Assembly (NCBI RefSeq): GCF_013167955.1
Contig: NZ_BLWF01000004.1
Location: forward strand, 1 to 64,000
Direction of reading: 5' to 3'
DNA: 64,000 nucleotides
Source of the DNA: Thermanaeromonas sp. C210
Lineage (GTDB): Bacteria > Bacillota > DSM-521 > Neomoorellales > Neomoorellaceae
The stretch's first letter is position 1; each line of letters begins with the position of its first letter. The notes under the pieces were generated by a model that saw nothing but the letters and a program-made list of their open reading frames with translations, was not told the origin of the DNA and searched no databases. Below, piece by piece: positions 53,138-62,347 of this stretch. Both the position numbers and the translations under genes were made by a program.

Positions 53138-53896
53138 CTATCTCCCTAGGGCTTCCCCCAGCATGGGGATGATTTCCTCCAGTGGCAGGCCGCCGGACTC
53201 GGACGGGCGGCGGACGACCACGACCGTCAGGCCCAAATCCAGGGCGGCCCGGACTTTTTCTTCGACTCCGCCGGTGCTCCCGCTCTCTTTGGTAACCACC
53301 ACATCGGCTTGGTACTGCCGATACAGGGCGCGGTTTAACTCATAGCTTAAGGGGCCTTGAATGGCCACAATATCCCGCGGCCAGATTCCCAGCCGCCGGC
53401 ACCTGGCCAGGGAATCCTCCTCGGGCAGCACCCGGACGACGAGCCTTTTCCCTTTCAGGGCCGGTGCATCGGTAAAACACTCCAAATGGCGCGTCCCGAT
53501 GGTTAGAAATATTACCTGGCCGCGGGCGGCCAGCACGGCCGCTTCCTCAAAACTGGAGGCCGGCAGAAGGTTGGGGTAGGAAGGTAGGCGCACCTCCGGC
53601 CGGCGGTAACGGAAATAGGGGAGCCCCAAGGCGCGGCAAGCCTCCCGAGCGTTCTCGGTAATGTTAACGGCAAAGGGATGGGTGGCGTCAATTACGGCAA
53701 CAATGCCGTGTCTTTTAAGATAATTTGCCAGTTCTTCTTGCCCCAGGGGACCTGTGCGGACTAAATCAGCCCCCGCTTGCCTGGCTAATCTGGCTCCGTA
53801 CTCAGTAACGACGCTGGCGGCCACCCGGTAACCCTCTGATTTTAAAACGCCGATAACTTGGGAGGCGTCGGCGGTGCCGGCCAGCACCAGGATCAC
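53138..53896 (-). CDS. cbiJ: Cobalt-precorrin-6A reductase
   Basis: NADH-dependent ring reductase. 252 residues: LVLAGTADASQVIGVLKSEG at the N-terminus, VIDATHPFAVNITENAREAC, YFRYRRPEVR and VVTKESGSTGGVEEKVRAA. Overlaps cbiH by four bases. Confidence 0.92.
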   Translation of the reverse strand: MILVLAGTADASQVIGVLKSEGYRVAASVVTEYGARLARQAGADLVRTGPLGQEELANYLKRHGIVAVIDATHPFAVNITENAREACRALGLPYFRYRRPEVRLPSYPNLLPASSFEEAAVLAARGQVIFLTIGTRHLECFTDAPALKGKRLVVRVLPEEDSLARCRRLGIWPRDIVAIQGPLSYELNRALYRQYQADVVVTKESGSTGGVEEKVRAALDLGLTVVVVRRPSESGGLPLEEIIPMLGEALGR

Positions 53897-54672
53897 AACC
53901 GATACCCCCTGGGTGTCACCAGACGGCCGTCCAGCACCCTGGTCTGGCTGTTGCCGATGATTACCGTGCTTACCATATCCACCGGCAAATCTAGAAAGGT
54001 AGCCAGGTCACGGATCCACGCTTCTTCCCCTTCCCGGCCGGCATTGCGCACCACTCCCACCGGCGTGGCCGGGTGGCGGAACCGGAGGATAATATCCCGG
54101 GCCCGGCGAAGGTGGTCGGGTCGCCCGTGGCTGCGGGGGTTGTACAGCACCAGGACGAAATCGGCCGCCGCCGCATGCTCGAGGCGGGCGGCGATAACCT
54201 CCCAGTGGGTCAGGCGATCGCTTAAGCTGATGACGGCAAAGTCGTGCATCAGGGGGGCCCCCAGGGCGGCCGCCGCAGCAGTGGCCGCTGTCACGCCGGG
54301 AACGACGTCGACCTTTATCCCTTGGCCCCGGGGATGGGTGGCCAAGATTTCCAGGAGCAGCCCGGCCATACCGTAGACACCGGGATCGCCGCTGGAAACA
54401 ACAGCCACCCGGGCTCCGGCGGCAGCCCTCTCCACCGCCTCCCGGCACCGCTCCACCTCCCCCGTCATCCCGGTAACTACTACCTCCTTGCCCTCGGTCA
54501 TGGAGGTTATCAAGTCGACATAAGTGCGGTAACCGACGATTACTTCCGCCTGCTCCAGGGCCTGCCTGGCGCGGTAGGTCATCTCCGCCTCCCCGCCCGG
54601 TCCCAGGCCCACAACCGCTATCTCGCCAGGGCCAGGGCGACGGTAACTCCCCGGTAGCTCTTTTTCGGCCAT
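53893..54672 (-). CDS. cbiH: Cobalt-precorrin-3B C17-methyltransferase
   Basis: SAM-dependent ring-contracting methyltransferase. 259 residues. VVGLGPGGEAEMTYRARQAL binding loop, SSGDPGVYGMAGLLLEIL, VVPGVTAATAAAAALGAPL and VLYNPRSHGRPDHL are typical of CbiH/CobJ. ATG at 54672 is chosen after GGAGAGGGGG, which lies within the end of cbiG, giving a 55-base overlap. Confidence 0.94.
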   Translation of the reverse strand: MAEKELPGSYRRPGPGEIAVVGLGPGGEAEMTYRARQALEQAEVIVGYRTYVDLITSMTEGKEVVVTGMTGEVERCREAVERAAAGARVAVVSSGDPGVYGMAGLLLEILATHPRGQGIKVDVVPGVTAATAAAAALGAPLMHDFAVISLSDRLTHWEVIAARLEHAAAADFVLVLYNPRSHGRPDHLRRARDIILRFRHPATPVGVVRNAGREGEEAWIRDLATFLDLPVDMVSTVIIGNSQTRVLDGRLVTPRGYRL

Positions 54673-55709
54673 AATAATTCCCCCTCTCCAGCCGCCAGGA
54701 CTGCCGCCGGCTCGCAAACCCCGGGAATGCCGGTAAACCTTTTAACCCTTTCCGAGCGGTTAAGATAGGGCCGTCTATCCAGGCAGCCTACCAGCTCCTC
54801 AGGCGTAAAGGTTAAAAGCTTAACGCCGAGGCGCGCGGCAGCTTCTTTAAGCCCGGGCTCCCTTCCCTTAAAATCGACGGTGGCGAGGGAGGCAAGGCTG
54901 CGGCGGCTGAGGCCTGCCTCCGCCAGGGCCAGGCCCAGGGCGTAAAGAATCATACGGGCGGTTGCCCCCCGGCGGCAGCCGATGCCGGCGCTGATCACCC
55001 GGGGCCTCCAGTAGACCCACCGCGGCCCCGGAAGGGGCAGGCGCCGCCAGGTTACCAGAATCCCGGCTTCGGCCACGCCCTGGGGAAGGGGGTTTTTTAA
55101 GGGGCGCACCCTTAACCCGGGAAGCAAGCCCTCCACGGCCCTAAGTAAAGGACTTTCCACCAGCACCTCCACCGGTTCGCCATTGACCAGGGCCGCCATC
55201 ACTTTGGTGAAAACGGCCGCCGGCCAGACATCCACGTTCAGATCCCGGGCCACCAAATCCAGGGCCGGAAGCCCCAGGACCTCGCCGGCGGTAGTAATCA
55301 CCGCCCGACCGTTTAGGATGTCCGCCACCTGGCGGGCCAGAGCGTTGGCCCCGCCCAGGTGGCCGGAAAGGAGGCTTACGGCGTATTGTCCCGCCACGTC
55401 CACCACTACCACTGCCGGATCCGCCTTTTTAGAAACAAGGTGGGGACTCAGGGCCCGCACGGCAATTCCCACGGCCATAACCATGATTAACGAACGGTAG
55501 TGGGGAAAAATCTGACCCAGGAACCGGGATAACGGTCCGGAATAGCTTGTTATATTGAATGAATTTCCGTCCTCCCCTTCTGCCGCCGGGCTCAAACCGA
55601 CAGGGACGAAGACGGTACTCTTCTCCGCTAAAGCCCGGGCCAGCCTTCGGGCCGTCTCGTATCCGGGCCGGGTCAAAGTGATGATGGCTACCCTGCCGCC
55701 TTCATCCAC
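54618..55709 (-). CDS. cbiG: Cobalt-precorrin-5A hydrolase
   Basis: Opens the delta-lactone and releases acetaldehyde, a step specific to the oxygen-independent route. 363 residues. N-terminal VAIITLTRPGYETARRLARA; middle HLGGANALARQVAD; C-terminal domain ISAGIGCRRGATARMILYAL. GTG at 55709 follows GGTGGAG; the long upstream extension has no binding site. Overlaps cbiF by eight bases. Confidence 0.93.
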   Translation of the reverse strand: MDEGGRVAIITLTRPGYETARRLARALAEKSTVFVPVGLSPAAEGEDGNSFNITSYSGPLSRFLGQIFPHYRSLIMVMAVGIAVRALSPHLVSKKADPAVVVVDVAGQYAVSLLSGHLGGANALARQVADILNGRAVITTAGEVLGLPALDLVARDLNVDVWPAAVFTKVMAALVNGEPVEVLVESPLLRAVEGLLPGLRVRPLKNPLPQGVAEAGILVTWRRLPLPGPRWVYWRPRVISAGIGCRRGATARMILYALGLALAEAGLSRRSLASLATVDFKGREPGLKEAAARLGVKLLTFTPEELVGCLDRRPYLNRSERVKRFTGIPGVCEPAAVLAAGEGELLWPKKSYRGVTVALALAR

Positions 55710-56466
55710 CGGATTTCTCCACCTTCCGGTAGCCGTGGCCGAAGGACGGGTGGTAGAGGCAGGAGCGCTGGTAAGGGCCGGCCAGGAAATCGCCGACCAG
55801 GAGGAGTGCCGTCCGCTCAATACCTTCCTGCCGGGCCTTAGCTGCAATATCCTCGAGGCTGCCCCAAATTACCTTTTCTTCCGGCCAGGAAGCTTTATAA
55901 ACCACGGCCGCCGGCGTCTGCTCCCCGTACCCGCAGGCCAGTTCGGCCGTAGCCTCCTCCAGGCAGTGGGCGCTCAGGAAGAGGCAGAGGCTCGCGCGGT
56001 GGGCACTCAGGGCCCTCAGATTTTCGGCCTGAGGCACGGGAGTCCGGCCCCCGCGGCGGGTGAGGATAAGGGTCTGGCTCCGTCCTGGCACGGTAAATTC
56101 CCGGCCCAGGGCGGCGGCCGCCGCCGAGAAGGAACTCACTCCCGGCACCACCTCATAGGGGATGCCGCGGGCCTCCAGGGCCTCCATTTGTTCCCGTATA
56201 GCACCGTACAGGGAAGGATCGCCCGTATGTAGCCTTACCACCTCCCGTCCCCGCCGGACGGCCCCTTCCATAATCTCAACAATCTCCTCCAGGGTAAGAG
56301 AGGAGCTGTCGTAACATACCGCTTCCGGGTGCGCCCAGGCCAGCAAAGCCGGATTAACCAGGGATCCGGCATAGATAATGACCCCCGCCTGCTCCAATAG
56401 CCGTCTACCCTTAACGGTGATTAGTTCCGGGTCGCCCGGACCGGCCCCTACAAAGTAAACCTTCAT
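55702..56466 (-). CDS. cbiF: Cobalt-precorrin-4 C11-methyltransferase
   Basis: SAM-dependent. 254 residues: VYFVGAGPGDPELITVKGRR, AGVIIYAGSLVNPALL, VVRLHTGDPSLYGAIREQME, VVPGVSSFSAAAAALGREFT and QTLILTRRGGRTPVP. All are standard CbiF/CobM segments. Overlaps cbiL by four bases. Confidence 0.95.
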   Translation of the reverse strand: MKVYFVGAGPGDPELITVKGRRLLEQAGVIIYAGSLVNPALLAWAHPEAVCYDSSSLTLEEIVEIMEGAVRRGREVVRLHTGDPSLYGAIREQMEALEARGIPYEVVPGVSSFSAAAAALGREFTVPGRSQTLILTRRGGRTPVPQAENLRALSAHRASLCLFLSAHCLEEATAELACGYGEQTPAAVVYKASWPEEKVIWGSLEDIAAKARQEGIERTALLLVGDFLAGPYQRSCLYHPSFGHGYRKVEKSGG

Positions 56467-57179
56467 TGCCGCTTTCCCCGCCCCTTTACGATAATCAAGG
56501 AAAGATAATCATGCCTTTGTCCCATGCCGGCTTCCAGATCCCAGGAAAAGGTTTCCCCCTTCTGGCCGCACCGGGTGGCGAGGACAGAGGTCCTCACCAC
56601 GCCGGCCCGGGTCAGGACGCGAACGATCTCGTCGTAACGCCTCGCCACCTTCATGAGCACCAGATTGGGAAATAAGGGTATCAGCCCTTCCAAGGCCTCG
56701 GGGTCCTCCAGGGCGGGTATAATGGCCAGCGCCTCATCGCCCTTGGCCAGGGGCAGATTCAGCCTGGCGGCTGCCGCCGAGAAAGAAGTGATTCCCGGTA
56801 CGGTTTCTATGGGGATGGAAGGGTCCAACCCTTGGATAATTTCCATAAGGTAACTGTAAGTGCTGTAAAGGCTTGCGTCTCCCAGGGTCAAAAAAGCCAC
56901 ATCCCTACCCTCCCGGAGCTTCCCCAGCAGCTCCCGCGCCGCCGCCTCCCAGCAGCGCTCGAGGTAAGAGCGGTCGCGGCTCATGGGCATAAACAGGGAG
57001 AGTATCTCCTGGTTTGGCCGCACAAAGGCCTGCACCACCCCCAGGGCGAGGCTTTCCTCTCCCCGCTGGGAAACGGGTACTGCCAGGACGGGCACCCTTT
57101 CCAAAATCCGTCGGGCTTTCAGGGTGAGGAGCTCTGGATCACCGGGACCCACTCCCACGCCGTATAATTTGCCGCTCAT
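56463..57179 (-). CDS. cbiL: Cobalt-precorrin-2 C20-methyltransferase
   Basis: SAM-dependent first methylation of the branch. 238 residues: LYGVGVGPGDPELLTLKARR, VAFLTLGDASLYSTYSYLME, VPGITSFSAAAARLNLPLA. ATG 57179 follows GGAGGAGGAAGG; the open frame extends 52 codons farther but is Arg/Gly/Pro-rich non-coding sequence. 220 bases separate it from cbiT; that gap holds no gene. Confidence 0.95.
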   Translation of the reverse strand: MSGKLYGVGVGPGDPELLTLKARRILERVPVLAVPVSQRGEESLALGVVQAFVRPNQEILSLFMPMSRDRSYLERCWEAAARELLGKLREGRDVAFLTLGDASLYSTYSYLMEIIQGLDPSIPIETVPGITSFSAAAARLNLPLAKGDEALAIIPALEDPEALEGLIPLFPNLVLMKVARRYDEIVRVLTRAGVVRTSVLATRCGQKGETFSWDLEAGMGQRHDYLSLIIVKGRGKRQ

Positions 57180-57399
57180 GGCCTTCCTCCTCCCACCGGC
57201 CTCCGGGCCTTTAGGGCCGGCTGTATCTCCTCTTCCCAACCCTGGTGGACCGGGATCCCCTGGTAGAACCTCCCGGCCCGGACGGCCCTTCGCCTCCGAC
57301 CCCTTTCTCCGGCCCCACCGGGGATCCGCTATCACCCGCTAACACCCCACACGGCCCGGGACTTGACGCCTGGACCTGACGGACTAAAGCAGGACCTGA

Positions 57400-58008
57400 C
57401 TAGGAACAGGCGCCGTCGGCCAGCTGAACAATATAAACCGGATTTAGGCTGCGGAACATCCGGCGCCCGCCCACCTCTTCCAACCTCGCTACATTTAATG
57501 CTACGGCCGAGGTGTGGTACCCCTTGCTCCGGCCGAAGGTCATACTATCCCACAGGGTTTCCAAGGTAACAGCATTAATGACCATGATCCCCCGGGGCTT
57601 CAGGGCCCTGCTACAGTACTCCAGAATATCCTTCAGCCGGCCCCCGCTGCCCCCGATAAAAATGCGGTCAGCCGGCGGCAGGCCCTCCAGGGCTTCAGGA
57701 GCCCTCCCCACTACCTGAACTACATTCCCCAAGCCGAAGGCCTGGATGTTAGCGCGGGTCAAATCCGCCGCCACCGGGTCCTCCTCGACGGCGTATAACG
57801 TTCCGGGATTAACCAATCGGGCGGCCTCTACCGTCAGGGACCCTGTACCGGAGCCGACGTCATATACCACCTGTCCCGGGGCCAGGCGCCCCTTGGCCAG
57901 GGTCAGTACCCGGATTTCCTCTTTAGTAAGGGGAACTGCCCCCCGGCTGAACATCCCGTCGGGAATGCCGGGAGTTATGTAGGGCCACTTACCGCCGGGA
58001 AAACCCAC
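57400..58008 (-). CDS. cbiT: Cobalt-precorrin-6B C15-methyltransferase (decarboxylating)
   Basis: 202 residues. VYDVGSGTGSLTVEAARLV is the SAM-binding motif I of a Rossmann methyltransferase; GGSGGRLKDILEYCSRAL and GIMVINAVTLETL follow. It acts with CbiE at C-15/C-5. The start overlaps the end of cbiE by 20 bases. The C-terminal ten residues are not family-typical. Confidence 0.93.
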   Translation of the reverse strand: MGFPGGKWPYITPGIPDGMFSRGAVPLTKEEIRVLTLAKGRLAPGQVVYDVGSGTGSLTVEAARLVNPGTLYAVEEDPVAADLTRANIQAFGLGNVVQVVGRAPEALEGLPPADRIFIGGSGGRLKDILEYCSRALKPRGIMVINAVTLETLWDSMTFGRSKGYHTSAVALNVARLEEVGGRRMFRSLNPVYIVQLADGACS

Positions 58009-58642
58009 CGATGATCACCGCCGCCGCATCAAAATCGGCCCGGGCCAGCTCCTCGGCCGTCAGATACGCCGTCCTCTCTCCCGGCCCGCCCAGTTGACTT
58101 CCCACCCAGAGGACGGTTGCACCCAGCCCTTTACCCTCCATGTATCTTCCCACCGCCGCCGGCGTATTTTCCCCGCCGGTGAGGACGGCAAGTAGGATTT
58201 CCTGCCGGGCCAACCCCTCCAAATAGGGGTCCAGTACTCCCAGGGGCCGTCCGTGCAGGCTCACTATATTGGCCCTTTCCCAGCTGCATCCCAGCCGGGC
58301 GAAGGCCAGCTGCACCGAGCTTATTCCCGGCAGCACCCGCATTTCCTCCGGGCGAAAACGGCGCTGCAGCCAGCCCAAGAGGCTATAAAGGCCGGGATCT
58401 CCCGAGACCAGAACTGCTGTCGGGCGCCCCGCTACCGAACTCAAATACCGGTATAACCCTTCCAGATCGGCATCAATAATCCTGCGTTCCTTATCGAGGA
58501 AACCGAACAGTTCCAGGGCCCGGCGCCCTCCCACCAAAATCTCCGCCTCCGCTGCCGCCTGGTAAGCCGCCGGCGTAAGCCACATAGGATCGCCCGGTCC
58601 CACGCCGACCACCGTAAGCCAAGGCCGCCTTTCACCCTGCAT
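57989..58642 (-). CDS. cbiE: Cobalt-precorrin-7 C5-methyltransferase
   Basis: 217 residues: VVGVGPGDPMWLTPAAYQAA, VLVSGDPGLYSLLGWLQRRF, LPGISSVQLAFARLGCSW, VSLHGRPLG. Tetrapyrrole methylase fold, separate from cbiT as in clostridia (fused CobL elsewhere). Confidence 0.93.
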   Translation of the reverse strand: MQGERRPWLTVVGVGPGDPMWLTPAAYQAAAEAEILVGGRRALELFGFLDKERRIIDADLEGLYRYLSSVAGRPTAVLVSGDPGLYSLLGWLQRRFRPEEMRVLPGISSVQLAFARLGCSWERANIVSLHGRPLGVLDPYLEGLARQEILLAVLTGGENTPAAVGRYMEGKGLGATVLWVGSQLGGPGERTAYLTAEELARADFDAAAVIIGGFSRR

Positions 58643-59738
58643 GCTGCAAGTCCTCCATTATCCTAGCCCCTTCCTCGTCCTGGCCGACGATGCCACCGGC
58701 CAGGTCCAAGAAGGCGGTCCCCACCTCCAGGACATCCCCTACCAGCTCCCGGCTGCGCTTGCTGGCCACGGAAGCCAGATGGTCCCAGAATTCGCGGGAC
58801 CGCCTTTCCTCCCAGAAACCGCGCAGAATTTGAACAACAACCTCCAGGGTATTGGCCGACAGTATAGCCTGCACCCCCTCGGGTGGGAGGCCCCAGGCTG
58901 CCGCCCTCGCAGCCACAATCTCCCGCCGGGCATCTGCCGTCCGGCTATGGGTATTAAAGATACCGCCGGCCACCTTCACTAACTTGCCCACGCCACCCCA
59001 CAGGAGCACCTTCTTCAAGCCCCGCTCTGCACACGCCTTAAGCAGGTCTCCTATGTAGTTACCGCTCAAGATTACCGCCCTTTCCGGCAGGCCGTAACCC
59101 TCCACCGCCTGGCGCCGGCCCCGGCGGCCGGGCGTTAACACGATGGCTCTAAATCCCGCCGCCCGGGCTACATCAATTTGCGGGAGGAGGGAAACGCGCA
59201 GCGCCTCTTCCGACATGGGCTCTACAATGCCGGTAGTCCCCAGGATGGACAGGCCTCCTACAATTCCCAGGTGGGGGTTTAAAGTGCGCCGGGCCAGTTC
59301 CTCACCGCCGGGGATACTTATGGTGAGCTCCACACCCTCACCTTCGGGGATAAAATCCCTGACTGCTGCGAAAATCATGGCGCGGGGCACGGGATTGATG
59401 GCCGGCTCTCCCACCGGTACCGCCAGGCCCGGAAGAGTTACCTTTCCCACCCCTCTACCGGCCTTCAAAGTAATCCCCCGCCCTCCGGGACGCGCCCTCA
59501 CCTGAACGGCGGCACCGTGGGTAATGTCGGGATCATCGCCTGCGTCTTTGATGACCGTAGCTTCTGCCCAGCCCTCCCCCCGCCGCACCGTTACCGGGAG
59601 TTCGATTACCTCTCCCCGGGGCAGGGTGACCCGCACTCGGTCCTCTGTTTTTCCGGGGCCCCAGAGGGCTTTTACCGCCGCCCTGGCTGCGGCCGCCGCG
59701 CAGGTACCGGTGGTATAGCCCTTTCTAAGATTGTTCAT
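58632..59738 (-). CDS. cbiD: Cobalt-precorrin-5B C1-methyltransferase
   Basis: Marker of the anaerobic route. 368 residues: LRKGYTTGTCAAAAARAAVK, VIKDAGDDPDITHGA, GRGVGKVTLPGLAVPVGEPA, PGRRGRRQAVEGYGLPERAV and GGVGKLVKVAGGIFNTHSR. Overlaps cbiE and cobU by short stretches, so the first genes are tightly coupled. Confidence 0.96.
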   Translation of the reverse strand: MNNLRKGYTTGTCAAAAARAAVKALWGPGKTEDRVRVTLPRGEVIELPVTVRRGEGWAEATVIKDAGDDPDITHGAAVQVRARPGGRGITLKAGRGVGKVTLPGLAVPVGEPAINPVPRAMIFAAVRDFIPEGEGVELTISIPGGEELARRTLNPHLGIVGGLSILGTTGIVEPMSEEALRVSLLPQIDVARAAGFRAIVLTPGRRGRRQAVEGYGLPERAVILSGNYIGDLLKACAERGLKKVLLWGGVGKLVKVAGGIFNTHSRTADARREIVAARAAAWGLPPEGVQAILSANTLEVVVQILRGFWEERRSREFWDHLASVASKRSRELVGDVLEVGTAFLDLAGGIVGQDEEGARIMEDLQHAG

Positions 59739-60309
59739 AGAGACCTCCTCCCGGTCCCTTAAGTTGCCTCCGGACAGCCAGGGATTTTACTTCCACGGGC
59801 AGGCCGCAGACCACTAGATACACCGCGTCGGCCCTGGAGGCCACTTCCTGATTGGCCAGGCCCAGGAGATCGCGATAAAGGCGGCCGAGGGGATAGGGTG
59901 GTACCACCCCTAATCCCACCTCATTGCTGACCAGGATAACGTCGGCCGGGGACTCCTGGGCCCTGCGGGCCACCTTCCGCAACCGGACCACGACCTCCTC
60001 CTCGCCGAGGCCCTCCTCTACCAGGAGGTTGCCCACATAAACCGCCAGGCAGTCCACCAGGAGGACCCTTCCCCTCTTCCCCCATTCTTTGATTACTTCC
60101 TCCAGGGCCACGGGTTCCTCCACCGTAGTCCAGCAGTCCGGCCTCCGGGCCTTATGGCGGGCCACCCGGGCGGCCATCTCCTCATCCGTGACCCTGGCGG
60201 TGGCCACATAAACGACCTCCTCACCCCAGCTCGCGGCCAACTCTTCGGCAAAGCGGCTCTTACCGCTCCGCACCCCTCCCGTAATGAGTACCAGCCTTCC
60301 CCGTTCCAA
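59725..60309 (-). CDS. cobU: Adenosylcobinamide kinase / guanylyltransferase
   Basis: Phosphorylates adenosylcobinamide and adds GMP. 194 residues: P-loop LITGGVRSGKSRFAEELA, VYVATARVTDEEMAARVARH with the guanylylated His, and VSNEVGLGVVPPYPLGRLYRD. First gene after the riboswitch leader, 37 bases past the terminator hairpin. Confidence 0.95.
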   Translation of the reverse strand: MERGRLVLITGGVRSGKSRFAEELAASWGEEVVYVATARVTDEEMAARVARHKARRPDCWTTVEEPVALEEVIKEWGKRGRVLLVDCLAVYVGNLLVEEGLGEEEVVVRLRKVARRAQESPADVILVSNEVGLGVVPPYPLGRLYRDLLGLANQEVASRADAVYLVVCGLPVEVKSLAVRRQLKGPGGGLYEQS

Positions 60310-60345
60310 TCCCGGACCTCCCTAAACTGCCTAGCTCCACATACC

Positions 60346-60378
60346 AAAAAACCCAGCCTCTCGCCTAGAGGCTGGGTT
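60346..60378 (-). terminator. Expression-platform terminator of the cobalamin riboswitch
   Basis: Minus strand AACCCAGCCTCT/AGAGGCTGGGTT, 12-bp stem, five-base loop, then TTTTTTGG. Formed when the aptamer is bound to cobalamin, it would stop transcription 37 bases before cobU. Confidence 0.88.
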
Positions 60379-60427
60379 GCTATTATCCTTCCATCGGGCC
60401 CTTCCCTTGACGCGAGGGTCTACAGTC

Positions 60428-60582
60428 ACCACAGGCAGGTCTCCTGGCTCCGGCTCACCGCCATCCTTCCCCTTCCCAGGGCGTACCCCAGTGGGCTTTC
60501 TGAAGGATAGCTCCCCGGTTACAGTGGCGCGACCGCTCAGGATTTTCACCTGATTCCCTTTTAGCCTTACGGCACCTGTGGT
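60428..60582 (-). promoter_or_regulatory. Cobalamin riboswitch
   Basis: The minus-strand sequence has the class landmarks in order: ACCACAGGTGCC, AAAAGGGAATCAGGTGAAA, TCCTGAGCGGTCGCGCCACTG, GAGCC-AGGAGACCTGCC and closing CTGTGGT, which pairs with the first element. Adenosylcobalamin binding is expected to favour the terminator at 60346 and shut off the operon. Confidence 0.95.
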
Positions 60583-60602
60583 CGTCCGCTATTTTTTCCT
60601 TC

Positions 60603-60631
60603 AGTATAGCGCAAGATCGTTCACTAATCAA
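60603..60631 (-). promoter_or_regulatory. Promoter of the cobalamin operon
   Basis: Minus strand TTGATT (60631-60626), 17 bases, TATACT (60608-60603), about 20 bases before the aptamer. Confidence 0.75.
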
Positions 60632-60740
60632 GGGTTTCCTGTCGCAATCATGCCCCTTGTTCTCGTCCGGCCACCACTCCTAAACCCCGGAGCTAAAAGA
60701 GCCCGCCGGAGTCTAGCTCTAGGGCGGCTGCGCTGGGAGG

Positions 60741-61640
60741 CTAAAGCTTCCCGGGTCCTTCTCCCGACCGGCCAGGCCTCTCCCCTTCCCCGCCATCAAA
60801 GGCACTCCTTAGGGCACGGGCACACCCCTTGAGTCTTTCTATGACCTCCTCGCCCACTGTCACGGCTCCCAGCTCGGCATGGTCCGGGATGTCCGGACCG
60901 TGAAAATCGGAGCCGCCGGTAACCAGGAGGCCGAGCTCTCCGGCCAGGTCCAGGTAGCGGGCCACCTCCTCCCGGCTGTGCTGGGGGTAATAGGCCTCAA
61001 GCCCCTGAAGCCCTCTGCTCGCCAGTTCCCTTATAATGGCGTCTTCGCCTATGAGGCCGGGATGGGCCAGCACGGCTACTCCCCGACAGGATCTGATAAT
61101 CTCGACACCTTCGGCCGGCGCAAGTTTATACCGGGGCACATAGGCCGGCCGTCCCCGTTCCAGGAGCTCGGAAAAAGCAGCCTCGATGGAGGGAACAAGG
61201 CCCCGCGCTACCAGGGCCTGGGCAATATGCAGACGTCCGACGGCCTGCCCCCGGACCAGGGGAGACACGTCCTCCCAGGTAACGGGATAACCCAGCTCTT
61301 GCAACCGGGCGATGATCTTAAGGCACCGCCTGTACCGGGCCTCCTGCCGCTGTTGCAAGAAGCTGCGTAGCCTGTCCCCCTGGAAGTCGATATAATATCC
61401 CAGCAGGTGGACGTCACAACCCTCCCACTCGGTGCTCAACTCAATGCCCGGGATTACCTCAATACCATAAAGGGAAGCCACAGCCAGGGCTTCCTCTAAG
61501 CCGTCCACCGTGTCATGATCCGTAACCGCTATGGTCGCCAGCCCTTTTCGATGTGCCAGCCGGACCAGTTCGTGGGGCGTTAGCTTTCCATCCGAAGCGG
61601 TAGTATGGGTATGGAGGTCTCCGCCTTTGACTGCCGGCAC
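60741..61640 (-). CDS. PHP-domain phosphoesterase (nucleoside bisphosphate phosphatase/RNase AM-like)
   Basis: 299 residues. The N-terminal DLHTHTTASDGKLTPHELV and AVTDHDTVDGLEEAL carry the PHP metal ligands. Later PGIELSTEW, VAVLAHPGLIG and VTGGSDFHGPD supply the others. This architecture (about 280-300 residues with an insertion) is that of the 3',5'-nucleoside bisphosphate phosphatase group. Exact substrate not determinable. Convergent features are absent; the cobalamin promoter lies 110 bases beyond its stop. Confidence 0.87.
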   Translation of the reverse strand: MPAVKGGDLHTHTTASDGKLTPHELVRLAHRKGLATIAVTDHDTVDGLEEALAVASLYGIEVIPGIELSTEWEGCDVHLLGYYIDFQGDRLRSFLQQRQEARYRRCLKIIARLQELGYPVTWEDVSPLVRGQAVGRLHIAQALVARGLVPSIEAAFSELLERGRPAYVPRYKLAPAEGVEIIRSCRGVAVLAHPGLIGEDAIIRELASRGLQGLEAYYPQHSREEVARYLDLAGELGLLVTGGSDFHGPDIPDHAELGAVTVGEEVIERLKGCARALRSAFDGGEGERPGRSGEGPGKL

Positions 61641-61657
61641 CCCCCTGCTTCCCCGGC

Positions 61658-62182
61658 TTACTTTTGCTTGTTAAAAACCAGGACTCGGCCTTCCTCCCTA
61701 AAGGCTATCAGTTTTTTCTGGGTTGCTTCTCTCCTTATACTCTCCAACATGTGGTCGATTATTTCTTCCTGCACCAGCAGGTCTTCTTCCTGCACATTCT
61801 CATTAACATCCGCCACCAGGCTCTCGCCGAACTGCTGGCGTACGAGGGTCATTATAAGGTCAATTTCCCCCTGGGACAGGGTTCCCACATCCCTCTGCAC
61901 CTCGAGAACGGTGAGCTGCTCGAAGCAGTGATAATCCAGGATGATTACCTGGGCCTCCCGCTGCTCCAGGAGATTAAAGGTGGCCAAAGACTTAACAAAC
62001 TGCTCCCTGAACTCTTCCAGTTCCTCGCGGGGAACCCGGCCCCTCAGCATGAAGGAAAACTTTAGTATGCGGGCGCCCGGTTCATAATTGATGGTCCCTA
62101 TCTCCGGATAGCGCACCAGTATAGAGATTAATAGTCCCACGCTGTCGGATATCTCGCCGTTGTACCGGTATCGTACGCCCAT
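61658..62182 (-). CDS. Conserved protein of unknown function
   Basis: 174 residues, ATG start. Two-part sequence: an alpha/beta segment GLLISILVRYPEIGTINYEP to QVIILDYHCFEQLTVLEV, then a helical acidic region GEIDLIMTLVRQQFGESLVA and EEDLLVQEEIIDHMLESI. I recognise no named domain. It lies between rny and the PHP gene on the same strand and could belong to the rny transcript. Confidence 0.65.
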   Translation of the reverse strand: MGVRYRYNGEISDSVGLLISILVRYPEIGTINYEPGARILKFSFMLRGRVPREELEEFREQFVKSLATFNLLEQREAQVIILDYHCFEQLTVLEVQRDVGTLSQGEIDLIMTLVRQQFGESLVADVNENVQEEDLLVQEEIIDHMLESIRREATQKKLIAFREEGRVLVFNKQK

Positions 62183-62347
62183 ACTGTGCCACCTGCCTTC
62201 TACCTAAACGGTGTTCAAGGCTTAGTTCTGCGCCTTCTTCAAAAAATCCTGCCATCTTTTAGTTCGGGCCGCAAAAAATATGGTGGCAGAGATGGCAATT
62301 TAAGGCCTCTCCCTGCCACCCCTGCCTGTAAGCAACACCTTCCCGGC

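Noticed and set aside
55710-55847. 46-codon N-terminal extension of cbiG
   Set aside because: It overlaps cbiF in another frame, has no binding site, and the family begins at VAIITLTRPG.
57180-57335. 52-codon N-terminal extension of cbiL
   Set aside because: Composition is Gly/Arg/Pro-rich and unlike the family; a strong GGAGGAGG precedes the ATG at 57179.
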